A stretch of 64,000 bases of DNA from Aromatoleum aromaticum EbN1 (GTDB lineage: Bacteria; Pseudomonadota; Gammaproteobacteria; Burkholderiales; Rhodocyclaceae). Below the pieces are notes generated by a model that was given only the letters and a program-made list of their open reading frames with translations, was not told the origin of the DNA and did no database searches. Within the stretch, counting starts at the first letter, position 1. Each line of letters opens with the position of its first letter. The translations under genes were made by a program, and so were the position numbers. Location: positions 372,001 through 436,000 of the forward strand of contig NC_006513.1 in NCBI RefSeq assembly GCF_000025965.1. The letters run 5' to 3'. Shown piece after piece: positions 45,099 through 53,855 of this stretch.

Positions 45099-46670
45099 TC
45101 ATGCGGCCGTTTTCATCATTTCCCGCAAACGGTATTTCTGGATCTTGCCGGTGGCAGTGCGCGGCAGCTCTTCGACGAAGCGTATCGTGCGCGGGCACTT
45201 GTAGATCGACAGGTTCGCTTTCAGCGTGTCGAGCACTTCCTCGGACAGCCGCGCCTCGTTGGCCGTCGGGTCCTTCGCCACGGCGATCAGCGCAAGACGC
45301 ATCAGCCCGTCGTCCTGCTGGATGCCGACGACCGCGGCCTCGGAGATCCCCGGCGCAGTCATTGCACAGGATTCGATCTCCGACGGGCTCACCCATTGCC
45401 CGGAAATTTTCAGCATGTCGTCGGCGCGCCCGTTGTGGTACCAGTACCCGTCGCGGTCGAAACTGAACATGTCGCCCGGGTAGTACCAGCCGTCCCGCAG
45501 CGCCTTCGCGGTCAGCTCAGGCTGCTTCCAGTAACCGGCGAACTGTGACGGTGTCCTGATCGCGATCAGCCCCGGCACGTCGGGCGTGACGATCTCTTCG
45601 CCGGCCTCATCGACGAGGCGGACTTCGGCCCACGGCACCTTCTTGCCGCACGAACCCGGCCGCTGCTCGTGCCCCTCATTGACGAGAAACAGGAAAATCG
45701 TCTCGGACGCGCCGATGCCGTCGATGATCGGCTTGCCACAGACTTCGAGCCAGCGCTGGTAAAGCGTCTCGGGCAGCTTCTCGCCGGCCGACAGGAAATG
45801 GCGGATCTGGCGGCAGGCGGACGTTTCGGCGACGCCTTCGCGCAGCAGGTTGCGGTACATCACCGGTGTGCTGAAAAAAAGCGTCGGCTTGTGGCGCTCG
45901 ATGATCTCGGCCATCAGCGTCGGGTCCGGCCAGCCGGGCGCGATGATCACGGTCGCCCCGCAACGCAGCCCCCCCATCAGCGAATGGCCGAGCGCCCAGC
46001 CGAAGAACATCTTGGATGTGGTGAAGATGCGGTCTCCCGGCACGACGCCGAAATACTCGCGCTCCATCCGGTCCGCGATCAGCACGCATTCGTGGGTATG
46101 CATCACTGCCTTTGGCCGGCCCGTCGTGCCCGAGGAGTAAACCCAGAACGCGACGTCGTTCGGTGCCGCCGGCTCCGATTCGAGCGCGTCGGAGCAGCCC
46201 GCGACGAAGCTCTCGAGCGATACGCAACCCGCAGGAAGTGCGGGGCCGCGGACCACGACCAGCGGCCGGGATGCGAGCTCGCCGGCAATTTCCTCGTACA
46301 GGTGCACGAACTCGGCGTCGATCATCAGCACCCGGCACTCGCTGTCCTCGATCACGTAGCGCACATCGCGCGGCGCGAGGCGGACGTTGAGCGCGACCGA
46401 GACGGCGCCGATACGCAGCGTGCCGAGGTAGGCCGCGACCATTTCGGGCGAGTCGTCCATGAGGAAAAGCACTCGCTCTCCCCTGGCGACGCCGTGCTCC
46501 TTCAGCGCGTTACCGGTGCGATTGACCATCGCGTTCAGTTCACGATAGCTCACCGAGCGTTCGCCACTGACGATCGCGGCCTGCTCGCCGAGACCCAGGG
46601 AAAGGGGGCGACCGATGATTTCGTCGGCCGCGTTCATCGTTCCGTATCGCGCGGTATTGTCAAAGCTCAT
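45099..46670 (-). CDS. Benzoate-CoA ligase-like acyl/aryl-CoA synthetase
   Basis: A 523-aa AMP-forming CoA ligase. The AMP-binding motif YSSGTTGRPKAVMHTH lies near residue 176, the A5-like motif GIGASETIFLFLVN near 325, the hinge region GRADDMLKISGQWVSP near 430 and the catalytic lysine in RTATGKIQKYRLRE close to the end. Length and motifs are those of the benzoate-CoA ligase family (BclA/BadA), although the acceptor-site segment differs from the usual GSTEMLHIF. It would activate the imported acid to its CoA thioester. A terminator separates it from the TRAP genes upstream, so it has its own promoter. Confidence 0.87.
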   Translation of the reverse strand: MSFDNTARYGTMNAADEIIGRPLSLGLGEQAAIVSGERSVSYRELNAMVNRTGNALKEHGVARGERVLFLMDDSPEMVAAYLGTLRIGAVSVALNVRLAPRDVRYVIEDSECRVLMIDAEFVHLYEEIAGELASRPLVVVRGPALPAGCVSLESFVAGCSDALESEPAAPNDVAFWVYSSGTTGRPKAVMHTHECVLIADRMEREYFGVVPGDRIFTTSKMFFGWALGHSLMGGLRCGATVIIAPGWPDPTLMAEIIERHKPTLFFSTPVMYRNLLREGVAETSACRQIRHFLSAGEKLPETLYQRWLEVCGKPIIDGIGASETIFLFLVNEGHEQRPGSCGKKVPWAEVRLVDEAGEEIVTPDVPGLIAIRTPSQFAGYWKQPELTAKALRDGWYYPGDMFSFDRDGYWYHNGRADDMLKISGQWVSPSEIESCAMTAPGISEAAVVGIQQDDGLMRLALIAVAKDPTANEARLSEEVLDTLKANLSIYKCPRTIRFVEELPRTATGKIQKYRLREMMKTAA

Positions 46671-46689
46671 GTCTACTCCACAACGACAG

Positions 46690-46718
46690 AAAAAAATCCC
46701 CGGTGCGAGGACCGGGGA
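46690..46718 (-). terminator. Rho-independent terminator of the TRAP operon
   Basis: On the - strand an 8-bp stem TCCCCGGT / ACCGGGGA (46697-46704 with 46711-46718) is followed by seven T. It lies 17 bases after the dctP stop and before the ligase start. Confidence 0.88.
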
Positions 46719-46735
46719 ACGAGACGACTTTGCGC

Positions 46736-47770
46736 TCAGTTACTCAGCAGCGCCTGGGCTTCGGCGAGCAGTTTCTGTCCGTCATGCCCCTTCGCAGTCA
46801 CCTCCTTGACCCACTCGGCAGTCACCGACTCGGAGGCTTTCTGCCACTTCTTCACTTCCTCTGCAGGCACCATGTAGAACGTGTTCTTGTGGTCGACACC
46901 GGACTGGCGCCCCGTGAGCGTCGCATCGTCCCAGACCTTGCCGGCCCACGCCGACACTTCAGCGCCGCTGTTCGCGTCGATGACCTTCTTCAGCTCCGGC
47001 GGCAGGCTGTCGTATTTGGCCGGGTTCATCGCCAGCACGAAAGCCGAGGTCGACAGCAGCGGCATGCTCGGGTCGGTCTCGGTGTGGTATTTCACGACGT
47101 CCTGCACCTTCATCGCCGGCACCACTTCCCACGGGATCATCGCTCCGTCGATGACCCCCTTGGCGAGGCTCTCGGTGACCAGCGGCACCGGCATCGGCAC
47201 GGGCGTCGCGCCCAGCGCAGTGAGCATCCGCGTCGCCAGGCGCGTCGGCGCCCGCACTTTCAGGCCGCGCAGGTCGTCCATCGTCTTGACCTGCTTCTTC
47301 GAGGTATGCAACGCCATGCCAGAGATCACGTGGAAAACGAGCGGCCGCACCCCCTTGTATTCGTCGGTCGCATTTTTGGTCGCGTAGGTCCACAACGCCC
47401 GGCTCGATTTCTCGCCGGAGATGCCCATGAACGGCAGCTCGAACGCTTCCGTCACGAGGAAGCGACCCGCCTGGTAGCCGGGCAAGGCCCAGACGATGTC
47501 GGCGATGCCGTCCTTGGCCTGGTCGAAGAGCTGCGGCGGCGTGCCGCCCATCTGCATCGCCGGGTAGATCTGGCATTTCAGCCGGCCCGCGGATTCCGCG
47601 CTGATCTTCGCGCACCACGGTTCGAGAAATTTCAGCTGCGTGTTCGACGACGGCGGCAGGAAGTGATGTACACGCAGCGTGACGACATCGTCTGCCGCCT
47701 GGACCGGGGCTGCGCCGAGCGTCATCAGCACGGAAGCGCAAAGCGGAGTGAGCAGGTTGCGGGTTTTCAT
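46736..47770 (-). CDS. dctP: TRAP transporter solute-binding protein
   Basis: A 344-aa periplasmic binding protein of the DctP family with a signal peptide (MKTRNLLTPLCASVLMTLGA, cleavage near VQA). Family features are the VHHFLPPSSNTQLKFLEPWC start, RLKCQIYPAMQMGG and the helix around LKVRAPTRLATRMLTALGA, whose arginine normally pairs with a substrate carboxylate. This supports a carboxylic acid ligand, in line with the CoA ligase next to it. It is the last gene of the TRAP unit and ends at a terminator. Confidence 0.9.
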   Translation of the reverse strand: MKTRNLLTPLCASVLMTLGAAPVQAADDVVTLRVHHFLPPSSNTQLKFLEPWCAKISAESAGRLKCQIYPAMQMGGTPPQLFDQAKDGIADIVWALPGYQAGRFLVTEAFELPFMGISGEKSSRALWTYATKNATDEYKGVRPLVFHVISGMALHTSKKQVKTMDDLRGLKVRAPTRLATRMLTALGATPVPMPVPLVTESLAKGVIDGAMIPWEVVPAMKVQDVVKYHTETDPSMPLLSTSAFVLAMNPAKYDSLPPELKKVIDANSGAEVSAWAGKVWDDATLTGRQSGVDHKNTFYMVPAEEVKKWQKASESVTAEWVKEVTAKGHDGQKLLAEAQALLSN

Positions 47771-47809
47771 CGTTTTTTCCTTTGAACAGATCGAATGAAC
47801 CGGCTCCGG

Positions 47810-49141
47810 CTAGCCGCCGAAAGTCCGTACCAGGTACAGAGTGATGACCGGGAAGAACATCAACAACATGATGCGCGCGAGGTCGGAGGCGAGGAACGGC
47901 ATCACCCCCTTGAAGGTGTCGCTGAGCGGGACGTCCTTGGCGAGACGGTTGATGATGTAGATGTTCATCCCGACCGGCGGATGCACGAGGCCGATCTCGA
48001 CGACCATCAGCACGAGGATGCCGAACCAGATCGACTTGTCCGCCTGGCTCAGGTCCCAGAACTCCAGGCCCATCACCACCGGATAGAAGATCGGGATGGT
48101 CAGCAGGATCATCGCCAGCGCATCCATGACGCAGCCGAGGAAGACGTAGATCAGCAGGATCGCGGTCAGTACCAGCAGCGGCGACAGCCCGCTGTCCTTG
48201 ACCCAGTTCGCGAGCTCGGCCGGCATCTGCGTGAGCGCGAGGCCCGTGTTGAGCATGTCCGCGCCGAGCAGCACGAGAAAGATCATCGCCGTCGCTTCGG
48301 CTGCGCCGAGGATGCTGTCCTTGACGCCTTCGAGGCGCATCCCGCCCGAGACGACCGCGAGGATGCCGCACGCGGCCGCACCGACCGACGCCGCCTCGGT
48401 CGGGTTCGCCCAGCCACCGTAGATGCCGACGATCACGACCAGGAAGATCAGCGCGACCGGCATCACGCTCACCACCGAACGCAGCTTCTCGGCGAGCGGC
48501 ACGTGCGGTCCGGCAGGGCCGGCTTCCGGCTTGAGCGTGACGATGATGCGGATCACGAGCATGTAGCCGAGCATCGCGATGAGGCCCGGCAGCACCGCCG
48601 CCATGAACAGCTTGCCGATCGATTCCTGCGTCAGCACGGCGTAGATCACGAGCGGCACCGACGGCGGGATCAGGATGCCGAGCGTGCCGCCGGCCGCCAG
48701 CGCGCCCGTCGATAGCGAGCCGGAATACTTGTAGCGCTTGAGTTCCGGCAACGCGACCTGGCCCATCGTGGCTGCCGTCGCCAGCGACGAGCCGCAGATC
48801 GCGCCAAAGCCGGCACAGGCACCCGTCGAAGCCATCGCAACACCGCCGCGCCAGTGGCCGACCAGGGAACTGACACAGCGGAACAGCGCTCGCGACAGCC
48901 CCCCGTGCGTCGCGAACTGCCCCATCAGCAAGAACATCGGGATGACGGCGAGGTCGTAGTTCGAGAGCCGCGCATACGCGAGATTCTTCAGCATGTTGAG
49001 GAAAGGCGACCAGTCGCCGCCGGTCATCGTCAGGAAGCCGCCGGCCCCTACCGTGAACATCGTGATGCCGATATGCACGCGCAGCACGAGCATCACGAGC
49101 AGGAGGCCGAACATCGTGACGCCGATTTCGATGCCGCTCAT
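47810..49141 (-). CDS. dctM: TRAP transporter large permease
   Basis: A 443-aa inner-membrane protein of the DctM/TRAP large-subunit family with about twelve hydrophobic segments. Conserved parts include IPMFLLMGQFATHGG, the glycine-rich ASTGACAGFGAICGSSLATAATMG region and GILIPPSVPLVIYA. ATG at 49141 overlaps the dctQ stop by 4 nt; the frame extends upstream inside dctQ but without similarity. It works with DctQ and DctP in sodium- or proton-driven uptake of a carboxylate. Confidence 0.92.
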   Translation of the reverse strand: MSGIEIGVTMFGLLLVMLVLRVHIGITMFTVGAGGFLTMTGGDWSPFLNMLKNLAYARLSNYDLAVIPMFLLMGQFATHGGLSRALFRCVSSLVGHWRGGVAMASTGACAGFGAICGSSLATAATMGQVALPELKRYKYSGSLSTGALAAGGTLGILIPPSVPLVIYAVLTQESIGKLFMAAVLPGLIAMLGYMLVIRIIVTLKPEAGPAGPHVPLAEKLRSVVSVMPVALIFLVVIVGIYGGWANPTEAASVGAAACGILAVVSGGMRLEGVKDSILGAAEATAMIFLVLLGADMLNTGLALTQMPAELANWVKDSGLSPLLVLTAILLIYVFLGCVMDALAMILLTIPIFYPVVMGLEFWDLSQADKSIWFGILVLMVVEIGLVHPPVGMNIYIINRLAKDVPLSDTFKGVMPFLASDLARIMLLMFFPVITLYLVRTFGG

Positions 49142-49782
49142 TTCGCTTCTCCCAGGGCATGACGGAAGCGCCGCCCGGCAATGTACAGGCCGGTGAGCGC
49201 GAACAGGATGAAACTCGGCACGATCAGCGCGATCGCGATCCATCCAGGCCATCCCAGCATCAGCGATGCCTCGCCCGACTCGAACGACGACACGGCGCCG
49301 ACTGCCGTGCGCCACGAAATCAGCAGCGCGACGGCACACATCAAGAGTGCAGCGAGGCCATCGAGGAAGGCGCGCAGGCGCTCCGGCATCCAGGTCGTGA
49401 AGAAATCGACTTTCACGTGTCCGTCAGTCATCTGGCAGTACGCGAAGAACGTCGCCGCGGCCACGGCCGCGCCCATCTGCAGGAGCTCGAAATCACCGGG
49501 AACCGGCATCGAAAACAGCTTGCGCCCGACGATCGAAACCAGCGACATCGCGATCAGCACGATGAACAGGCCTCCGCCCGCGAGCGCGAGGGCGCGGCTC
49601 GCCGTATGCAGCCGCATCCCCCACGGTCCGTGCGGCAGCGCTTCGGGATGGGCGACGTGTTCGACGGAACCGGGCTCGAGCTGGATTCCATCCTCGTCTG
49701 CGGGCACCTTGGACCGAACAGGAAACTCTTCGACGCTGCGCGGCGTAGTCGTCGCATCGTAGCTCGCAATGCTTGCATGCAT
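49138..49782 (-). CDS. dctQ: TRAP transporter small permease
   Basis: A 214-aa inner-membrane protein of the DctQ family with four hydrophobic helices (about 64-86, 100-118, 138-158 and 182-204). The family motif SIVGRKLFSMPVPGDFELLQM is intact. The first 55 residues are an unusual charged extension without membrane segments. ATG at 49782 has GAGGAG 7-8 nt upstream. It overlaps dctM by 4 nt and follows the acyl-CoA dehydrogenase gene with 158 bases between. Confidence 0.88.
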   Translation of the reverse strand: MHASIASYDATTTPRSVEEFPVRSKVPADEDGIQLEPGSVEHVAHPEALPHGPWGMRLHTASRALALAGGGLFIVLIAMSLVSIVGRKLFSMPVPGDFELLQMGAAVAAATFFAYCQMTDGHVKVDFFTTWMPERLRAFLDGLAALLMCAVALLISWRTAVGAVSSFESGEASLMLGWPGWIAIALIVPSFILFALTGLYIAGRRFRHALGEAK

Positions 49783-49940
49783 GTTCTGTCTCCTCTTATA
49801 TGGACTGCATGAACAGGCAGTCACACAGGAACGGGTATTTTCCCGGTTGATCCCGGCCCGCGCCGCCAAACTCGTGGCCGTGGCGGGCACCGGACGCGAG
49901 TGCGAAACGATCTCCGATCGCTCGCACTGGACGGCCGGCG

Positions 49941-51119
49941 TCAGTGCTCCTGTTGCCGTTCGTACGCTGAAAGCGTCTGCCGGGCGATGATGAGTTGCTG
50001 GACTTCGGTCGCGCCTTCGTAGATGCGCAGCGACCGGATCTCGCGGTACAGGCGCTCGACGGGGTGATCGCTGACGACTCCGCAGCCGCCCCACATCTGC
50101 ACCGCGGCATCGATGACTTGTTGCGCGGTCTCGGTGGAAGTCATCTTCGCCATCGCGGCGGCGCCCGTGATGGTCTGCCCCTGGTCGCGCAGCCACGCAG
50201 CGCGGTAGGTCAGCAGCGCCGAGGTGTCGACGGCAGTGGCCATCTGCGCGAGCTTCGCCTGCGTGATCTGGAAATCGGCGAGCTTCTGGCCGAACATGTC
50301 GCGCGTCGTCGCGCGCTTGAGCGCTTCGTCGAGCGCGCGCCGCGCAAAACCCAGCGCCGCGGCAGCAACCGACGTGCGGAAGATGTCGAGCGTCTGCATC
50401 GCGACCTTGAAGCCCTGGCCGGGCACGCCGAGGAGGCAGGACTTCGGCACGCGGCACTCGCGAAAGCGCAGGCGGGCGAGCGGATGCGGTGCGATGACGT
50501 CGATGCGTTCGGCGATCTCGAGCCCGGGTCGGTCGGCGTCGACGATGAAAGCCGAAAGCCCGCGGGAGCCGGCCGCTTCCCCAGTGCGGGCGAAGACGAC
50601 GTAAAAATCGGCAATGCCGCCGTTCGAGATCCACGTCTTCTCGCCGTCGATCACGTACTCGTCGCCGTCCTGGCGCGCGCTGCATGCCATCGCGGCGACG
50701 TCCGAGCCCGAGCCCGGTTCCGACAGCGCGAAGGCGGCGATCGCCCGGCCCGACGCGACGCGCGGCAGGTAATCGCGTTTCTGCGCGTCCGTTCCATGCA
50801 GCGTGATCGCGCCGGAACCGAGCCCCTGCATGCCGAATGCGAAGTCGGCGAGCCCGGAGTGACGTCCCAGCGTCTCGCGCAGCAGGCACACCGCACGAGT
50901 GTCGATGACATCGTGGCAACCTCCGTACGCGGTGCCGCCGACGACGTAGCGCAGCCAGCCGGCAGCGCCGAACTTTGCCACCAGTTCGCGGCATGCGGTG
51001 TCGAGATCGCTGCCATGATGTTCGGTCACATTCGCCGACGCCCAGGCCTCGAGTTCGATCTGCAGTTGACGGTGGGGCTCGTCGAAGAACGGCCACTCGA
51101 GATAGGTCTGATCACTCAT
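49941..51119 (-). CDS. Acyl-CoA dehydrogenase
   Basis: A 392-aa FAD-dependent enzyme of the acyl-CoA dehydrogenase family. Visible signatures are [17 protein letters not shown] (flavin and substrate binding), TWISNGG, and the C-terminal [17 protein letters not shown], whose Glu is the catalytic base in the usual position. It would introduce a 2,3 double bond into an acyl- or alicyclic-CoA and pass electrons to ETF. It lies between the SDR gene upstream and the TRAP genes, on the same strand, so it is probably in one unit starting near 52160. Confidence 0.9.
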   Translation of the reverse strand: MSDQTYLEWPFFDEPHRQLQIELEAWASANVTEHHGSDLDTACRELVAKFGAAGWLRYVVGGTAYGGCHDVIDTRAVCLLRETLGRHSGLADFAFGMQGLGSGAITLHGTDAQKRDYLPRVASGRAIAAFALSEPGSGSDVAAMACSARQDGDEYVIDGEKTWISNGGIADFYVVFARTGEAAGSRGLSAFIVDADRPGLEIAERIDVIAPHPLARLRFRECRVPKSCLLGVPGQGFKVAMQTLDIFRTSVAAAALGFARRALDEALKRATTRDMFGQKLADFQITQAKLAQMATAVDTSALLTYRAAWLRDQGQTITGAAAMAKMTSTETAQQVIDAAVQMWGGCGVVSDHPVERLYREIRSLRIYEGATEVQQLIIARQTLSAYERQQEH

Positions 51120-51260
51120 CTACTTCTCCTCCTGCAAACGGGAAGGTGAGCCGATGTCACCTCCTCCTCTGGTTCATTGTCCTGGTCCGCGCTGCCCGCA
51201 GCCGTGGTCTTCAGCCGGATCGGGGCGGCGATTCCCGCACCGCCCGTGCTCCGCGCAACC

Positions 51261-52055
51261 TCACATCACTTCGCCGCCGGACACCGAGATCGCCTGGCCG
51301 GTGATCGCTTCAGCTCCCGGCAGGCAAAGCCACAGCACGGCGTTCGCGACTTCGTCGGGACGGACCAGACGACCCTGCGGGTTGTGCTTCGCCAGCTCCC
51401 CTTGTGCTTCGGCTTCGCTGCGGCCGGTCTTGGCACGGATATTCGTGATCGCCTCGCGCACGATGTCGGTGTCGGTGTAACCGGGACAGACCGCATTCAC
51501 CGTGATGTTCTTCTGCGCCAGTTCGAGCGCCAGCGCGCGCGTCATGCCGATGACGCCGTGCTTGGCGGCGCAATAGGCCGAAACGTAGGGATAGCCTTTC
51601 TGCCCGGCGGTGCTCGCGACATTGACGATGCGGCCCCAGCCGGCGGCGAGCATCCCGGACAGCACGGCCTTCGTCCCGAGATAGGTGCCGGTGAGGTTGA
51701 CATCGAGCATCCGCTGCCACAACGCGAGATCGGTCTTGACGAACGGCGCGCTCGACGCCTGACCGGCGTTGTTGACCAGAATCGAGACCGGCCCGAACCG
51801 GCGTGCGGCAGCATCGAAAGCGGCTGCGACGGAGGCCGGATCGGCGACGTCGACAGCTTCGCAATGCATGTCGCAATGCACGCCGATGAGTGCGCGCAAC
51901 GCGTCCGCCCGCTCTTCGAGCGGTTCGCGCCTGCGTCCCATCAGCGTGACGCAGGCGCCCTGTTCGGCCAGGCGCTGTGCGATCGCGGCACCGATGCCGC
52001 GGCCGCCTCCGGTGACCACTGCGTGCTTGCCGGAAAGTTCGCGCACCGTACTCAT
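51261..52055 (-). CDS. SDR-family dehydrogenase, second copy
   Basis: A 264-aa short-chain dehydrogenase with nucleotide loop TGGGRGIG (15-22), NNAG motif in ILVNNAGQAS, the catalytic Ser in VNVASTAGQ and Tyr-x3-Lys in SAYCAAKHG. The basic residues after the second strand (LMGRRREPLEER) suggest preference for NADP, unlike the SDR at 42539. It is the first gene of the leftward unit that includes the acyl-CoA dehydrogenase and TRAP genes; an operator copy (52162-52179) lies 107 bases before its start. Probably oxidises or reduces a hydroxyacyl-CoA of the pathway. Confidence 0.86.
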   Translation of the reverse strand: MSTVRELSGKHAVVTGGGRGIGAAIAQRLAEQGACVTLMGRRREPLEERADALRALIGVHCDMHCEAVDVADPASVAAAFDAAARRFGPVSILVNNAGQASSAPFVKTDLALWQRMLDVNLTGTYLGTKAVLSGMLAAGWGRIVNVASTAGQKGYPYVSAYCAAKHGVIGMTRALALELAQKNITVNAVCPGYTDTDIVREAITNIRAKTGRSEAEAQGELAKHNPQGRLVRPDEVANAVLWLCLPGAEAITGQAISVSGGEVM

Positions 52056-52389
52056 TTCATCATCTCCTTCCTTGACCGGAACCCGCCGCCATCTGCCTGG
52101 GGCTCCGCTTGCTGCCCCACGAGCCGCGCATCCCGTAAAGGTGTGGCTGCCTCTAAATCGATGAATGAATGGTCACTCATTCATGTCGGCACGTCAAGCC
52201 ATATTCCACATTGAAAGGACAATTCTTCCGGTCCCCGGCTGGTGTCGATGAAGCTCGTCTCTTTCGGAGGCGATAAGGACGGAGGCGGTGTCAATGCGGA
52301 CCTGGAGCGCCTTGGCGCGCTCCTGGTTGACTACAGGCAGTCCCGCGTTGGCGCGGCAGACCTTGACGGTCGCCGCGCCAGTTGCCCGG
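52056..52389. other. Intergenic region with operator; possible gene remnant
   Basis: 334 bases between the SDR gene and the GNAT gene. It holds the third operator copy. A short + strand frame (52242-52433, starting MKLVSFGGDKDGG) faintly resembles the N-terminus of FAA-hydrolase proteins and could be a remnant, but it is too short to support as a gene. Confidence 0.5.
52162..52179. promoter_or_regulatory. TetR-type operator candidate, copy 3
   Basis: TGAATGAATGGTCACTCA, pattern TGAnTGA-N4-TCAnTCA, lying 107 bases before the SDR start at 52055. Confidence 0.7.
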
Positions 52390-52842
52390 TCAGGGCAGCT
52401 GATATTCCAGATTCACCCGCTTGGACGGCGTGAACTTCTGTCGCGAGAAGAATTTCTCCAGCGCGAAATCGTCCCAGTTCACCAACGTGTAGACTTTCTT
52501 CACGCCCGCCGCCTTCATGTTCATCATGAACTGGTCGAGCATTTCACTCGCGATGCCGTGGTTCTGGAACTCGGGATGAACGCCGATGGTGTCGATCGTC
52601 GCCGACGTTTCCGGGACTCCGAATTCGCCGAAATAAACGTCACCCATGACGAAGCCCACGATCCTGCCGTCGACTTCGCAGACGATCGACGAGTTGATGT
52701 TGTGAGCCGAATTGAGGATCGTCTCGAACTTGCGTTCGTAGTAATCGTGACGGGAGCGCTTCGCACCGATTTCGTCGATTGCGACGATTGCGCCGAGATC
52801 ATCCTTCTTCAGTACGCGCATTACACGGTTCTTTTCGGGCAT
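52390..52842 (-). CDS. GNAT-family N-acetyltransferase
   Basis: A 150-aa GNAT-fold protein. The acetyl-CoA binding segment IGVHPEFQNHGIASEML (about residues 86-102) contains the QxxGxA pyrophosphate loop, preceded by IVCEVDGRIVGFVMGDVYFGE as strands 2-4. ATG at 52842 follows GAGGAG. It is the last gene of the reductase operon, 62 bases after the Q subunit. Acetyltransferases of this type are not part of the classical benzoyl-CoA pathway; here it may modify a pathway protein (for example the CoA ligase, as BadL does in Rhodopseudomonas) or a small molecule. That role is a guess. Confidence 0.85.
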   Translation of the reverse strand: MPEKNRVMRVLKKDDLGAIVAIDEIGAKRSRHDYYERKFETILNSAHNINSSIVCEVDGRIVGFVMGDVYFGEFGVPETSATIDTIGVHPEFQNHGIASEMLDQFMMNMKAAGVKKVYTLVNWDDFALEKFFSRQKFTPSKRVNLEYQLP

Positions 52843-52904
52843 TTCCCCTTCTCCTCGATAAATGCAGCGTCGGCCGGGATGCCGGCGCTGCTTCAGCCCG
52901 GACT

Positions 52905-53816
52905 TCAGGCCGCTTTCGCCTGCTTCTGCATCAGCGTGTAGCCAAAGAGCGCTGCGCCCAGCGCGCCGGCGATCTGGCTGTCGACCTTGGTGTCGACCGC
53001 CTTGATGCCGAGGATGCGCTCGATGCGCTTGACGACACCCGGGTTCTTCGCAATGCCGCCGGTGATGAAGAAGCCTTCCTCGACGCCGATGCGCTCGAGC
53101 AGGCTCACGACGCGCTCGGCCATCGCCTGGCAGTAGGCCGCGATCACCATGTTCTTGGTGTAGCCGGCTTTCAGCAGGCCCAGCGCTTCGGACTTGGCGA
53201 ACACGACGCAGATCGACGACACGGCTTCGGGCTCGACTTCGACGTCGAACGAACGCGGACCGAGGTCGGCGATGGGGATCTGCATCAGGTCGGAGATGAC
53301 TTCCATGCCGCGCCCGGTACCGGCCGCGCACTTGTCGTTCATCAGGAAGTTCGTGACCTTGCCCTTCTCGTCGCAGTGGATCGCCTTGCAGTCCTGGCCG
53401 CCCATGTCGAGAATCGTGCGCACGGCGTTGCCGCCCATGTAGTTCGCGCCGCGGGCGTGGCACGCGATCTCGGTGATCGCCTTGTGGGCGAACGGCACGT
53501 TCACCCGGCCATAGCCGGTGCCGACGACGTAGTTGATGTCCTCGAGCTTCATGCCGATCTTGTCCATGATGCCCTGCAGCGCGTTGCGCGCCGAGTCCGG
53601 CGAGTTGTTGCCGGTGCGCATGCTGTTGTAGCCGTAGAGCTCGCCGTCACAGACCAGCACCGCCTGCGAGGACACCGAGCCGACGTCGATGCCGCAGGTG
53701 ATGATCTTCGCGTCGCGCCAGTCCTTGTTCTCGTCCCAGACGGTGTTTTCCTGCCAGCGCCAGAATTCCTTCTTCTCGGGTGCGGTGGCCGCAGCAGCAG
53801 CAACTTCTGCATTCAT
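52905..53816 (-). CDS. bzdQ: Benzoyl-CoA reductase, Bzd-type, subunit Q (ATPase/activator)
   Basis: A 303-aa ASKHA-fold ATPase of the BcrA/BcrD/BadF/BadG family, which hydrolyses ATP to drive electrons onto the aromatic ring. Motifs are CGIDVGSVSSQAVLV (phosphate 1), the cysteine Cys119 in EIACHARGA, DMGGQDCKAI (phosphate 2) and Cys163 in NDKCAAGTG. The two cysteines match the ligands of the bridging 4Fe-4S cluster. An N-terminal extension of about 35 residues fits BzdQ. It follows the P subunit with 39 bases between. Letter assignment follows gene order and length. Confidence 0.86.
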   Translation of the reverse strand: MNAEVAAAAATAPEKKEFWRWQENTVWDENKDWRDAKIITCGIDVGSVSSQAVLVCDGELYGYNSMRTGNNSPDSARNALQGIMDKIGMKLEDINYVVGTGYGRVNVPFAHKAITEIACHARGANYMGGNAVRTILDMGGQDCKAIHCDEKGKVTNFLMNDKCAAGTGRGMEVISDLMQIPIADLGPRSFDVEVEPEAVSSICVVFAKSEALGLLKAGYTKNMVIAAYCQAMAERVVSLLERIGVEEGFFITGGIAKNPGVVKRIERILGIKAVDTKVDSQIAGALGAALFGYTLMQKQAKAA

Positions 53817-53855
53817 TTGATTGCTCCTATTATCCGTATCTGTTCGCGTGTCGGT

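Noticed and set aside
52242-52433. Small + strand gene beginning MKLVSFGGDKDGG
   Set aside because: Only a faint likeness to FAA-hydrolase N-termini, 63 codons, and it overlaps the GNAT gene; at most a remnant.
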